A stretch of DNA of 47,183 nucleotides from an uncultured Pelagibacteraceae bacterium. Lineage in GTDB: Bacteria > Pseudomonadota > Alphaproteobacteria > Pelagibacterales > Pelagibacteraceae. The stretch lies in contig CACHBY010000005.1 in NCBI GenBank assembly GCA_902578175.1, forward strand, positions 1 through 47,183, given 5' to 3'. A model generated the notes under the pieces. The model was given only the letters and a program-made list of their open reading frames with translations, ran no database searches and was not told where the DNA came from. The position numbers and the translations under genes are program-made. Below, in pieces: positions 17,914-26,754 of the stretch; position 1 is the first letter of the stretch, and each line of letters starts with the position of its first letter.

Positions 17914-18349
17914 AAATAGCAAGATCGATATAAGTTCAGAAAAAACAACAAAAGTTTTAGCAGAAAGTTTTCAAAATTTTTTGCAAGGTGGAGAGATTAT
18001 ATTTTTATATGGTGAAATGGGTGTTGGTAAAACTACTTTCATAAAATATTTGATTAATGAATTTCAAAAAAGTTCAGATCTTCCAATTTCAGAAGTTACA
18101 AGCCCTACATTTAATTTGTTAAACGAATATCAAGTAGGCTCTAAGAAAATAAAACATTACGATTTGTTTAGGATTAAAAATAAAAGAGATACTAATGATC
18201 TAAACATATATGAAAAAGACAAAAATTTGATTACTTTTGTTGAATGGCCACAATTAATTAAAGATAATCATGAGAAAGTTATAGAATTAAGATTTAATTA
18301 TGAAAATGAGTTAAATAATAGAACTGTTGAAATCATAGGTATTGATTAA
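17897..18349 (+). CDS. tsaE: tRNA threonylcarbamoyladenosine biosynthesis ATPase TsaE
   Basis: A 150-residue P-loop protein. The Walker A motif is [13 protein letters not shown] (about 36-48), followed by [11 protein letters not shown] and HYDLFRI, then EWPQLI, all typical of TsaE (YjeE). It is the ATPase helper of the TsaB/TsaD complex that makes t6A in tRNAs reading ANN codons. I chose the ATG at 17897, which overlaps ahcY by 17 bases; an alternative GTG at 17867 would overlap by 47 bases and add a tail unlike the family. It is followed after 12 bases by amgK and murU, a common alphaproteobacterial order. Confidence 0.93.
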   Translation: MPIAIKNSKIDISSEKTTKVLAESFQNFLQGGEIIFLYGEMGVGKTTFIKYLINEFQKSSDLPISEVTSPTFNLLNEYQVGSKKIKHYDLFRIKNKRDTNDLNIYEKDKNLITFVEWPQLIKDNHEKVIELRFNYENELNNRTVEIIGID

Positions 18350-18361
18350 AAATATACTAGA

Positions 18362-19303
18362 ATGAAAAATTCAAAAGATTTACAAAAAATAAAAGGAGAT
18401 GCATCATTTAGAACATTTTATAGAAACAAAAAGAGAAACTCGATATTTGCTTATGCAAAAAAAGAAAAAAAGAAAAATTTGTTAATTTATGATGCAGTCA
18501 ATAAAATTTTAATAAAAAATAGAATATTAGCTCCAAATCTGATTAGTCATAATTATAAAAAAAACTTTATAGAAATTGAGGATTTTGGAAATATTTCATT
18601 ATTCAGAGTTTTAAAAAATAAAAAAAACAATAAATATTTATTTTTTAAAAAAGTTATTAACTTACTTAATAAACTACAAAAAATTAAAACTAAAAAAATT
18701 AAAAATTTTTTAAATCAAAATTACAAACTTGAAATATATAAAAATAAAATTTTATATAGTGAGGCAAAACTTTTTAGTGACTGGTATATTGAAAAAAAAT
18801 TCAATAAAAATAAATCTTTATTCAAAAAAAAATTTCAAAATGAGATAAAAAAATTGTTATCTAAACTTAATAATAAAAACGTTACTTTTGTACATAGGGA
18901 TTTTCATGTTTCAAATTTAATGTATTTTGAAAATAAAATTGGTTTGATTGACAACCAAGATGCTCTTATAGGTAATAAAGCCTATGATTTAGCTTCATTG
19001 ATTGATGACGTTAGATTGAAAACTAATAACAAATTAAAAGAAAAAGTTTTTAATTATTATTTAAAAACAAATAGAAAGATTAACTTAAAAAAATTTAAAG
19101 AAGACTTTGAAATTTTGTCAATTCTAAGAAATTTAAAAATTATCGGAATCTTCACTAGGCTTGCATCAAGAGATAATAAAAAAAAATATATTCATTTAAT
19201 TCCTTATGCATGGGAAATGATTGATTATAGATTAAAACAGAACAAGATTTTTATAAATTTAAAATTATTATTAAATAAAAATTTTCCAGAATTCATCGAT
19301 TAA
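18362..19303 (+). CDS. amgK: AmgK-like sugar kinase (MurNAc/GlcNAc anomeric kinase)
   Basis: A 313-residue kinase of the aminoglycoside phosphotransferase fold. Catalytic sequence FVHRDFHVSNLM (His 178, Asp 180, Asn 185) and the metal-binding Asp in GLIDNQDALIGNKAYDLASL (about 197) match AmgK, which phosphorylates MurNAc and GlcNAc at C1. The protein is unusually Lys/Asn-rich, which reflects base composition. Identity is supported mainly by position: it lies between tsaE and a MurU-like nucleotidyltransferase, 3 bases before the latter. With MurU it would bypass de novo UDP-MurNAc synthesis. A generic phosphotransferase cannot be excluded from sequence alone. Confidence 0.8.
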   Translation: MKNSKDLQKIKGDASFRTFYRNKKRNSIFAYAKKEKKKNLLIYDAVNKILIKNRILAPNLISHNYKKNFIEIEDFGNISLFRVLKNKKNNKYLFFKKVINLLNKLQKIKTKKIKNFLNQNYKLEIYKNKILYSEAKLFSDWYIEKKFNKNKSLFKKKFQNEIKKLLSKLNNKNVTFVHRDFHVSNLMYFENKIGLIDNQDALIGNKAYDLASLIDDVRLKTNNKLKEKVFNYYLKTNRKINLKKFKEDFEILSILRNLKIIGIFTRLASRDNKKKYIHLIPYAWEMIDYRLKQNKIFINLKLLLNKNFPEFID

Positions 19304-19306
19304 ATT

Positions 19307-19996
19307 ATGAAAATAAATACAGCATTAATATTATGTGCAGGATATGGAAAAAGATTGAAACCAATAACATTAGATACACCTAAACCTTTGTTAAAAATAA
19401 ATAATTTAACAATGTTAGAAAAATGTATTCAATTGATTAAAAATTTGGGAATTAAGAAAATTTTAATAAATACGTTTTATTTAAAAGATCATTTTCCAAA
19501 ATTTTTAAAAGATAAAAGTTTTGATATTGATATTCAAATCATAGAGGATGGAAAAGAAATTTTAGATACTGGAGGTGGTGTTTTAAATTTAATTAAGCAT
19601 TCAAATGAAGATGATTTTATAGTTTTTAATCCTGATACTTTATGGACAAAAGAATATGTTATTGAAATTAATAAAATGGAAGAATTTTATTTTAATAAAA
19701 AATTAATAAATATTCTTTTACTAGCTAATAAACATTTAAGCTTTGATAAAAATTTAAAAGGTGACTTTAATTTAGAAAATAATCTAATTGCTAGGGAAAC
19801 AGAGAAAAATTATATTTACACAGGATGTCAAATATTAAACAAAAAGCTTTTTTTAAATGAAACTATTGAAAAATTTTCAATTTCTAAAATTTGGTTTAAA
19901 TTAATAGATACAAAAAATTTGTATGGATATGAAAGTAAACAAAATTTTTATCATTTAACTAATTTAGAAATTTTTAAAAAATTAAAAGATCTTTAG
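19307..19996 (+). CDS. murU: MurU-like nucleotidyltransferase (MurNAc-1-phosphate uridylyltransferase)
   Basis: A 229-residue sugar-nucleotidyltransferase. The N-terminus ALILCAGYGKRLKPITLDTP (about 5-24) followed by KPLLKI is the nucleotide-binding signature. Further motifs are DTGGGVLN (about 86-93) and FNPDTLW (about 102-108), whose Asp binds the metal. Together with the preceding AmgK-like kinase this fits MurU, which makes UDP-MurNAc from recycled MurNAc-1-phosphate. Other NTP-transferases of this size use different sugars, so the assignment relies partly on the neighbour. Its last 23 bases overlap the convergent gpmA. Confidence 0.82.
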   Translation: MKINTALILCAGYGKRLKPITLDTPKPLLKINNLTMLEKCIQLIKNLGIKKILINTFYLKDHFPKFLKDKSFDIDIQIIEDGKEILDTGGGVLNLIKHSNEDDFIVFNPDTLWTKEYVIEINKMEEFYFNKKLINILLLANKHLSFDKNLKGDFNLENNLIARETEKNYIYTGCQILNKKLFLNETIEKFSISKIWFKLIDTKNLYGYESKQNFYHLTNLEIFKKLKDL

Positions 19997-20684
19997 CCCT
20001 ATCTGAGTCCAAATATTTAGCACTTGTAATTTTTTTCTCATTACTTAATTCAATAAGTAAAGGATTGCCTGTTGGTATTTCTAATTTTGATATTTCACTA
20101 TTATTTAAATCAAATAGATACTTGCAAAGAGCTCTAATTGAGTTTCCATGTGCAGATATTAAGATATTTTTATCATTTAGGATTTCAATTTTCTTTTTGT
20201 AAAAATCTATTACTCTCTCATAAGTATCTCTAAGAGACTCTGTACTAGGTATCTTATCTTGAGGTATATTTTTATAAATTTCTATGTTTGATGGATGGTA
20301 TGGGTTATCTTTGTTAAGAGGATCAGGTCTCAAATCCCACGATCTTCTAAACTGATGAACCTTATCTTCTCCCAATTTTATCCTCATTTCATCCTTGTTA
20401 AGCCCAGTAAGCGCGCCATAATGTCTTTCATTTAATTCCCATGCCTCAGTAGGAACTTTGTTATCCTTTAATTCTTCTTGAATAATTTTTAATGTATTTT
20501 TAGCTCTTAATTGAACAGAGGAGAAATAAAGATCAATTAATAGGTTATTTTTATTAATTAATTCACCCGCTTTTTTTGCTTCTGATTTACCATTTTCTGT
20601 CAAATCAACATCTACCCATCCAGTAAATTTTTTCTCTAAATTCCAAACACTTTGTCCGTGTCTAACTAAAACTAAATAACTCAT
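19974..20684 (-). CDS. gpmA: 2,3-bisphosphoglycerate-dependent phosphoglycerate mutase
   Basis: A 236-residue histidine phosphatase-fold enzyme that interconverts 2- and 3-phosphoglycerate. The catalytic His is in LVRHGQSVWN (about 8), followed by FTGWVDVDLTENG, ERHYGALTGLNK (about 86-97) and SAHGNSIRALCKYL with the second catalytic His. Length and the full set of GpmA insertions distinguish it from broad phosphatases of the same fold. It starts with ATG behind a weak AAGG. It converges on murU with overlapping ends and is divergent from the transglycosylase lipoprotein gene. Confidence 0.95.
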   Translation of the reverse strand: MSYLVLVRHGQSVWNLEKKFTGWVDVDLTENGKSEAKKAGELINKNNLLIDLYFSSVQLRAKNTLKIIQEELKDNKVPTEAWELNERHYGALTGLNKDEMRIKLGEDKVHQFRRSWDLRPDPLNKDNPYHPSNIEIYKNIPQDKIPSTESLRDTYERVIDFYKKKIEILNDKNILISAHGNSIRALCKYLFDLNNSEISKLEIPTGNPLLIELSNEKKITSAKYLDSDRAKDLLIF

Positions 20685-20728
20685 CTTTTACCTTTTAAAT
20701 TAATTTGATAAATAAAACTACAAGATTA

Positions 20729-21340
20729 ATGAAATATTTTTTTCAAAAATATAAATATTTTTTTTTATTATTTAATTTTATTTTGCTTTCTGCTTGTTCA
20801 TCAATTCCGTCTAATACTGCAGATGGTTGCTCAATATTTAATGAAAGGTATTTGTGGTACAAACACGCTAAAAAAACGGAAGCAAAGTGGGGTACACCTG
20901 TGTACTTACAATTAGCTATAATAAAGATGGAATCTAGTTTCGATAGGTTGGCAAAACCTCCAAGACAAAAAATTTTCAAAGTTATCCCATACAAAAGACC
21001 TTCCAGTTCTTTTGGATATTCGCAAGCAGTTAAAGGTACCTGGAAACAATATAAAGAAGAAACGGGAAATAAATTTGCAACAAGAACAAGATTTAAAGAT
21101 AGTGTAGATTTCATTGGTTGGTACACAAACAAAACTGAGGAAATTTTAAAAGTTTCAAAGAAAGATGCTTTTAGACAATATGTTGCATACCACGAAGGGT
21201 GGGGGAATTATAAAAATTATAAAAAAAATAACAAAGTTATAAATTTAGCTAAAAGAGTTGAAAAACAGTCTAACCTTTACAAGAAACAATTATCAAATTG
21301 TAAAAATAAATTGACTACAAGTAAGTATATTATTTTTTAA
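20729..21340 (+). CDS. Lytic transglycosylase-like (SLT fold) lipoprotein
   Basis: A 203-residue lipoprotein: a signal sequence ends in the lipobox LSAC (Cys 23), so it should be anchored in a membrane. The mature part has WGTPVYLQLAIIKMESSFD, where Glu about 68 sits at the catalytic-Glu position of SLT transglycosylases, then SSSFGYSQAVKGTWKQYKEE and AYHEGWGNYKNY, which resemble the later SLT motifs. It probably cleaves or binds peptidoglycan glycan strands, feeding the AmpG route. I chose the ATG at 20729, which gives a normal signal peptide, over a TTG at 20705. It ends in a TTAA shared with the stop of the convergent RND gene. Confidence 0.8.
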   Translation: MKYFFQKYKYFFLLFNFILLSACSSIPSNTADGCSIFNERYLWYKHAKKTEAKWGTPVYLQLAIIKMESSFDRLAKPPRQKIFKVIPYKRPSSSFGYSQAVKGTWKQYKEETGNKFATRTRFKDSVDFIGWYTNKTEEILKVSKKDAFRQYVAYHEGWGNYKNYKKNNKVINLAKRVEKQSNLYKKQLSNCKNKLTTSKYIIF

Positions 21341-24300
21341 TTTAATTGTTTTTTTAGTTCTATATCCACTGCATCAATTCGCTTAGTATTCTTCGCCAAT
21401 GCCAAATACATTGTTGGAGTTACATATAGAGTAAAGAATGTTGATATAATCATTCCACCTAAAATAGTTGCACCAACAGCTAATCTTGATCCTTCACCGG
21501 CACCAGGACCTATATTTCCTATAACCAAAGGTATCATTGCAATCATAGTACTTAATGATGTCATTATGATAGGTCTTATTCTTAGCTTACAGGCTTTCAA
21601 TACTGCTTCTTGAATTTTAACGCCTGTTGTTCTTATTTGGTTAGCATAATCGACAATTAAAATACTATTCTTTGTTGAAATACCAATAAGAATGATAAGA
21701 GCAATTTGTGAAAAAATATTGACTGAACTATTTAAAAATAAAATAAATACTAGGCCACCAAATACAGCTAAAGGAACCGTTAAAATAATTATAAAAGGGT
21801 GAACAAAAGAGTTAAATGTTGCTGCCATTACTAAATAAGCAGTCAATAAAGCTAAAGCAAAAATCAAATATATTTCATTTGTAGTTTCTTTTAATTCTTC
21901 TGATTTTCCTTTCCAAGTAATCTGGTTTTGGGGTGCAACTTTTAACATTACATCTTCTAAATATTTAACAGCTTCAGTGAGGGTATAATTTTCTGATAGT
22001 GCAGCTGAAATTGTAACTGCTCTTTGCCGATTGTATCTTGGTAATGCCTCTGCTGTCCCTTTTTCCTCAAATTCCACAAGACTTGCCACAGAAACTAGTT
22101 TTCCTGTTGTCTCGGACCTTACAAATATTTTTGATAAACCGTCTTGATCACGTCTATCAGCTAAATATTGTTGTAAGATAATTGGGTACTCTCTTCCCTC
22201 CTTACTAAAAGAAGTAACTCTTTTTCCTCCATAAAGTGTTTCAAGAGTTCTACCAATATTCTCTGTCGATACACCTAAGTCATTAGCTCGATTTTTATTA
22301 GTGATTAATTTAACTTCAGGCTTGTTTTTCGTATAATCACTCTCAATTCTGAACATGTTTCTATTTTTTCTTAATTCTCTCAGAACACTATTTTGAATGT
22401 CCTCTAATTCTTCATAGCTTGACCCATAAATAACCATTTGAACCGGTTTGTTGTAGCTTGAAACTCTTATTCCTTGTGGGGATATTGGAAAAGCAAAAGT
22501 TTCTGGAACTGAAACTACTTGTCCAATAGCTTCCCTTAATACAGTTTGACTATTTTTTTCTCTATTTTTCCATTCATCAAGTAAAGCAATTATTATAAAA
22601 GTGTTGTAAGTCGTAGCAGATCTTCCAAAGCCAGGAACTCTCATAATTAGTCTTTCGTATGGACTATCTTCTGCCTGTAGTAATCTCAATATTCTACCCT
22701 CAATTATCTGAGCTTTTTCTTGAGTATACTCAAATGAACTACCTTCATCTGTTGATCCTATTATTAAATAAGAACCTCTGTCTTCCATAGGTAATAATTC
22801 TTTTTTTGAAAAATTAAAAAGATATGTAGATGCTGCAATTATAAAAATAATAAATATCGAAATTGTTTTTTGCCTGTTTATCCAGTACTTAAGTGAGTCT
22901 ATGTAAAATCCAGTAAAAGATTTAAATCCATTATTAAATTTTTTAACTAAAAAATTAATTTTTTCTTTTTTATTTAAAAACTTACTTCCAAGCATTGGAG
23001 ACAGAGTTAGTGCTACAAAAGATGATACTACAATCGAAAATGATAATGCTATCGCTGTCTCTTTGAATAACGTTCCAGATATTCCTTTAATAAAAATTAG
23101 TGGTAAGAACACTGCAATTAAAATTAATGTAGTTGCAATAATTGCAAAAGTAATTTGTTTTGAACCTTTATAAGCAGCGACTAACGGTGTTTCACCATTT
23201 TCTATTCTTGTATAAATAGCGTCAGTCATAATTACAGAGTCATCAGTAATTATTCCTATTGCTAAAATAAAACTTAATAATACAAAAATATTTATGGAAA
23301 GATCAAAAATGTACAATCCAAGAAATGAACCAATCAAACTAACTGGAAGAGCTACAGCTGGTACTATGACAGCTTTAAGATTTCCAAGAAAAAGATAAAT
23401 TATTAAAACCACTAAAACAAAAGCAATAATTAAACTTTTGTAAACCTCTTCGATTGCAGCACCAATATATGTTGCTCTATTAAAAGCTATTTCCAAATTT
23501 AATCCATCTGGTAGTGATTTATTAAGCTCTTTTATTTTAACTTTAATTTGATTTGATAACTCTACTGTTGAAGCTCCACTTTTAGCATAAATACCAATTC
23601 CAACAGTTTTTAGGTTTAGTGCATTTTTACTTTGTGCTTTAAATAACGTTTTTTCTGAAACAGGTCCAAACTCAATATTTGCTACATCAGATAGTATTAC
23701 TACTTTGTCTTTATTTTTCCTAAGAGGAAGTTGCTTAATAGTATCGATGTTTGAATAAGATTTATCTATATTTAAAGTTAAATCTTTATTATTTGCCTCT
23801 AACGTACCAGCAGGAATATTAAGATTTTCATTTCTTAAAGCTCTTTCAACTTCTTGAATTGTCAGGTTATTGGCTGCTAATTTGATAGGGTCTATCCATA
23901 CTCTTACACTCAGCTCTCTTAGTCCACCAACTAAAATTCTACCAACATTTGGAACACTTGAAAATGCGTCTATAAGATATCTTTCAGCATAATCTCCAAG
24001 ATCTAGATCGTTCCATGTAGGAGATGTAAGTGCTACCCACATAGTAGTCGTAAAACCTGCGGCTTGTTTTAGAATTTGGGGTGGATTAGCTTCGCTAGGT
24101 AAATTATCAACAACACGCGCAACTCTTTCCCTAATGTCATTTGCTGCATCGTCTAAGTCTATATCAGTATTAAATTGAATATTAATTCTGCTTCTTCCAT
24201 TCAAAGAGCTAGAGTCTATGTTTTTAATACCCTCTGCACCGCCTATAACATCTTCAAGTTTTTGCGTTATTTCTTCGTCAACAATTTCTGCTGATGCTGA

Positions 24301-24459
24301 TTTATAATCTGTTTGAACCTGAACTACGGGGGGCTGTATTCCATCTGGAAGTTCACGAACAGGTAGCTCTGCAAATACAAATATCCCAAAAATAATTAGT
24401 ATTAAAGACATTACCCAAGCAACAACTGGACGTTTAATACTAACTTCGGTTATATACAT
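21337..24459 (-). CDS. RND multidrug efflux permease (AcrB/MexF-like)
   Basis: A 1040-residue RND pump of the HAE-1/AcrB type. It has an N-terminal membrane helix (VVAWVMSLILIIFGIFVFAE), a large periplasmic domain with ELSVRVWIDP, and proton-relay residues in the fourth membrane segment (IGIITDDSVIMTDAI, paired Asp) and the tenth (GISTKNSILIVDYANQ, Lys). These match AcrB D407/D408 and K940 by motif. It exports hydrophobic compounds using the proton gradient, with an adaptor and an outer membrane channel. The adaptor gene lies 4 bases upstream; no TolC gene is in the window. Substrates cannot be predicted. Confidence 0.93.
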   Translation of the reverse strand: MYITEVSIKRPVVAWVMSLILIIFGIFVFAELPVRELPDGIQPPVVQVQTDYKSASAEIVDEEITQKLEDVIGGAEGIKNIDSSSLNGRSRINIQFNTDIDLDDAANDIRERVARVVDNLPSEANPPQILKQAAGFTTTMWVALTSPTWNDLDLGDYAERYLIDAFSSVPNVGRILVGGLRELSVRVWIDPIKLAANNLTIQEVERALRNENLNIPAGTLEANNKDLTLNIDKSYSNIDTIKQLPLRKNKDKVVILSDVANIEFGPVSEKTLFKAQSKNALNLKTVGIGIYAKSGASTVELSNQIKVKIKELNKSLPDGLNLEIAFNRATYIGAAIEEVYKSLIIAFVLVVLIIYLFLGNLKAVIVPAVALPVSLIGSFLGLYIFDLSINIFVLLSFILAIGIITDDSVIMTDAIYTRIENGETPLVAAYKGSKQITFAIIATTLILIAVFLPLIFIKGISGTLFKETAIALSFSIVVSSFVALTLSPMLGSKFLNKKEKINFLVKKFNNGFKSFTGFYIDSLKYWINRQKTISIFIIFIIAASTYLFNFSKKELLPMEDRGSYLIIGSTDEGSSFEYTQEKAQIIEGRILRLLQAEDSPYERLIMRVPGFGRSATTYNTFIIIALLDEWKNREKNSQTVLREAIGQVVSVPETFAFPISPQGIRVSSYNKPVQMVIYGSSYEELEDIQNSVLRELRKNRNMFRIESDYTKNKPEVKLITNKNRANDLGVSTENIGRTLETLYGGKRVTSFSKEGREYPIILQQYLADRRDQDGLSKIFVRSETTGKLVSVASLVEFEEKGTAEALPRYNRQRAVTISAALSENYTLTEAVKYLEDVMLKVAPQNQITWKGKSEELKETTNEIYLIFALALLTAYLVMAATFNSFVHPFIIILTVPLAVFGGLVFILFLNSSVNIFSQIALIILIGISTKNSILIVDYANQIRTTGVKIQEAVLKACKLRIRPIIMTSLSTMIAMIPLVIGNIGPGAGEGSRLAVGATILGGMIISTFFTLYVTPTMYLALAKNTKRIDAVDIELKKQLN

Positions 24460-24463
24460 TTAA

Positions 24464-25459
24464 TTATTTTTTTTCTTTTTCAGATTTTTTAAAAATATTT
24501 TTTAACCAATCAAATTTACCTTTTTTATCTTCAGCTTTTTTGGATCCCTTTTTTTTACCCCAACCAGAATTTCCTTGTTTTTTCTTTGCACCTTTTTCAA
24601 TAGGTCTGATCGTTAAGTTTGGTCTAACTTTTTTTGTTCCCTCTGCAACAATTTTATCACCTTTATTTAATCCATCTAAAATCTCTACAAATCCTAAATA
24701 TCTATCACCTATAGTAACGTTTGTTTTCATTACTTTATTTTTTTCGTCAACTTTATATATAAATATATTCTCACCTTCGACTATTGTGCTTGTATCAGGT
24801 GCACTTAAACCATCTCTTACATTATACTTAATTGAAATTTCTAAAAATGAACCTGGTAATATCTCTCCAGATTTATTGTCCATCTTTATTCTTGTAGCTA
24901 AAGATCTGGTGTCTTGACTTATTCTGCTTGCGAAAGAGTCAACCTCACCTTTGTAAATTTTATTTTTGTATCCAGAGAACTTTATATCAACAGGCAAACC
25001 AACTTTTATAAATGGAACAAAAATTTCAGGTATATCAACATCACAATATAGTGAGCTAGTATCCTCAAGATTAATTAATAAAGAAGATTTTGATACTTCT
25101 AAATCTTCAGAGAATTCCCTTTTTCCAATAACTCCATCAAATTGAGCGATAATTTTTCTATTTTTTAGATTAGCAATAACATCACCTTTTTTAACCTTTT
25201 TGTTAAAATTTATTGGTTTAAGAATTTCATACTTTTCAACCTTAAATGACTGTGTTTTAACTGGAGCTGCAGTCCCATAGGTACTAACTACATTTTCAAA
25301 AATTCTTTCTTGAGTAGTAGTTACAATTATTCCAGGAGGAGGTCTTTTACTAAATTTTTTCTTAAAATGATTTCCAATCATTGTTCGACCTATTATCACC
25401 GTAGCAATGATTAAGAAGAATATAATTACTATACTTGTTATTTTTGTAGATGTTTTCAT
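24464..25459 (-). CDS. RND efflux periplasmic adaptor subunit (membrane fusion protein)
   Basis: A 331-residue HlyD/AcrA-type adaptor. There is an N-terminal membrane anchor (TSIVIIFFLIIATVIIGRTMIG, residues about 7-28), a lipoyl-like half domain (VKKGDVIANLKNRKIIAQFDGVIGKR split around a very short hairpin), a beta-barrel with GLPVDIKFSGY, and a membrane-proximal domain ending in GLNKGDKIVAEGTKKVRP. The coiled-coil hairpin between the two lipoyl halves is almost absent, unlike AcrA, which suggests contact with a long outer membrane channel or a different arrangement. The last 40 residues are very Lys-rich. It is the first gene of the pair with the permease. Confidence 0.88.
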   Translation of the reverse strand: MKTSTKITSIVIIFFLIIATVIIGRTMIGNHFKKKFSKRPPPGIIVTTTQERIFENVVSTYGTAAPVKTQSFKVEKYEILKPINFNKKVKKGDVIANLKNRKIIAQFDGVIGKREFSEDLEVSKSSLLINLEDTSSLYCDVDIPEIFVPFIKVGLPVDIKFSGYKNKIYKGEVDSFASRISQDTRSLATRIKMDNKSGEILPGSFLEISIKYNVRDGLSAPDTSTIVEGENIFIYKVDEKNKVMKTNVTIGDRYLGFVEILDGLNKGDKIVAEGTKKVRPNLTIRPIEKGAKKKQGNSGWGKKKGSKKAEDKKGKFDWLKNIFKKSEKEKK

Positions 25460-25462
25460 ATT

Positions 25463-26275
25463 TTAGTTTTTTCCATACTCCGCCCAAGAGCCATCATAAA
25501 TAGTCGGCATATATTTAGCATTTATTAAAGAATAAGCTAGTGCCAATACACTAGCGGTCACTCCAGAACCACATGAAAATACTATATTTTTATTCTGGTC
25601 AAATTTAAATGTCTTAAATTTTTCCATTATTTTGTCTTTACCAACAAAAGTGTGGTCTTCATTTATTAATTCAGAAAAGGGTAAACAAAAAGAATTTTTT
25701 ATTGATCCACTTCTTAAACCTTTTCTTGGCTCCGCAACTTTGCCTTCAAATCTTTCTCTACTTCTTGCATCAACAACATTAAATTCTTGCTTATCGATAT
25801 TTTCATCTATTTGTTTTTTATTTTTAACAAGTTCTATATTTTCTTTACATGTATACTTAGAAGTTTGAGTGGTTACATTTTTGTTATCTGTAGATTTATT
25901 TTCTATTTTCCATTTTTTTAATCCACCATCTAGAATATGAACTAATTTAGGATTATGACCATAATAAATTAAATTGTACCAACATCTGCAAGAGCTAATA
26001 ACATCAGAGTTATCGTAAACTACTATTCTATCATTATTTTCTATACCCATGTTACTCATTATTTTTTCCCAAGATTTACTATCAGTTAGCATATGAGGTA
26101 AATCAGTATCTAATTTAGAATTTTTGTCTAAATCGAAAAAAATAGCATTTGGAATATGTTCTTTATTATACTCGTCAAAACCGTTTCTTTGAGTTTGAGG
26201 CATATGCCATGAACAATCAATAATTTTTACTTTACCAATATTATTTTCTAACCAATTTGTATCAACCAATGACAT
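25463..26275 (-). CDS. sseA: 3-mercaptopyruvate sulfurtransferase (two-domain rhodanese)
   Basis: A 270-residue protein with two rhodanese domains. The inactive N-terminal domain includes NAIFFDLD and LPHMLTD; the active domain has VVDARSRERFEG and the persulfide loop SCGSGVTAS (Cys about 235). The CGSGVTA loop is typical of mercaptopyruvate sulfurtransferases rather than thiosulfate sulfurtransferases (CRKGVTA). It would transfer sulfur from mercaptopyruvate to acceptors in the cytoplasm. The gene starts one base after the msrA stop and its stop is 3 bases from the RND adaptor start, so one transcript may carry msrA, sseA and the efflux genes. Confidence 0.92.
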   Translation of the reverse strand: MSLVDTNWLENNIGKVKIIDCSWHMPQTQRNGFDEYNKEHIPNAIFFDLDKNSKLDTDLPHMLTDSKSWEKIMSNMGIENNDRIVVYDNSDVISSCRCWYNLIYYGHNPKLVHILDGGLKKWKIENKSTDNKNVTTQTSKYTCKENIELVKNKKQIDENIDKQEFNVVDARSRERFEGKVAEPRKGLRSGSIKNSFCLPFSELINEDHTFVGKDKIMEKFKTFKFDQNKNIVFSCGSGVTASVLALAYSLINAKYMPTIYDGSWAEYGKN

Positions 26276-26276
26276 T

Positions 26277-26720
26277 TTATCTTTTTTCCAAATATCTTTG
26301 ATGATACTCTTCAGCTGGGCAATAATTTTTAACTAAAGAAATTTTAGTTACAACTTTTCCTGATAATTTGATGTTTTCTTTTTCTATCATTTTTTCAGCA
26401 ATAATTTTTTGCTGATCATTTAAATAAAATATTTCGCTTCTATATTGAGTTCCAAAATCTGGTCCTTGATAATTTAAGGTTGTTGGGTCATGAATTTCAA
26501 AAAAATATTCAAGAATTTTCTCATAAGATATTACTTTAGGATCAAAATTTAACTTAACCACTTCTGCATGATTTGTTGTGCCTGTGCATACTTCTTTGTA
26601 ATTTGTTTCGGCATTGTTACCTCCACAATAACCTACTTCTGTTTGTATAACTCCATCAAGTTTACTAAACTTAATTTCTGGTCCCCAAAAACATCCTAAG
26701 CCTAAAATTGCTATTTCCAT
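26277..26720 (-). CDS. msrA: Peptide-methionine (S)-S-oxide reductase MsrA
   Basis: A 147-residue MsrA beginning almost at the catalytic motif: GLGCFWGPE, with Cys at residue 10. Also present are VGYCGG, YKEVCTGTTNHAEVV, FFEIHDPTTLNYQGPDFGTQYRS and PAEEYHQRYLEK. It repairs oxidised methionine. It is a minimal form compared with the 200-residue E. coli enzyme. A Cys at about 134, in NYCPAEEYH where a Tyr usually stands, could act as resolving thiol (inference). It heads a minus-strand run with sseA. Confidence 0.94.
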   Translation of the reverse strand: MEIAILGLGCFWGPEIKFSKLDGVIQTEVGYCGGNNAETNYKEVCTGTTNHAEVVKLNFDPKVISYEKILEYFFEIHDPTTLNYQGPDFGTQYRSEIFYLNDQQKIIAEKMIEKENIKLSGKVVTKISLVKNYCPAEEYHQRYLEKR

Positions 26721-26754
26721 TGATTATTAACTTAATTAATTTAGAGTTAATCAT

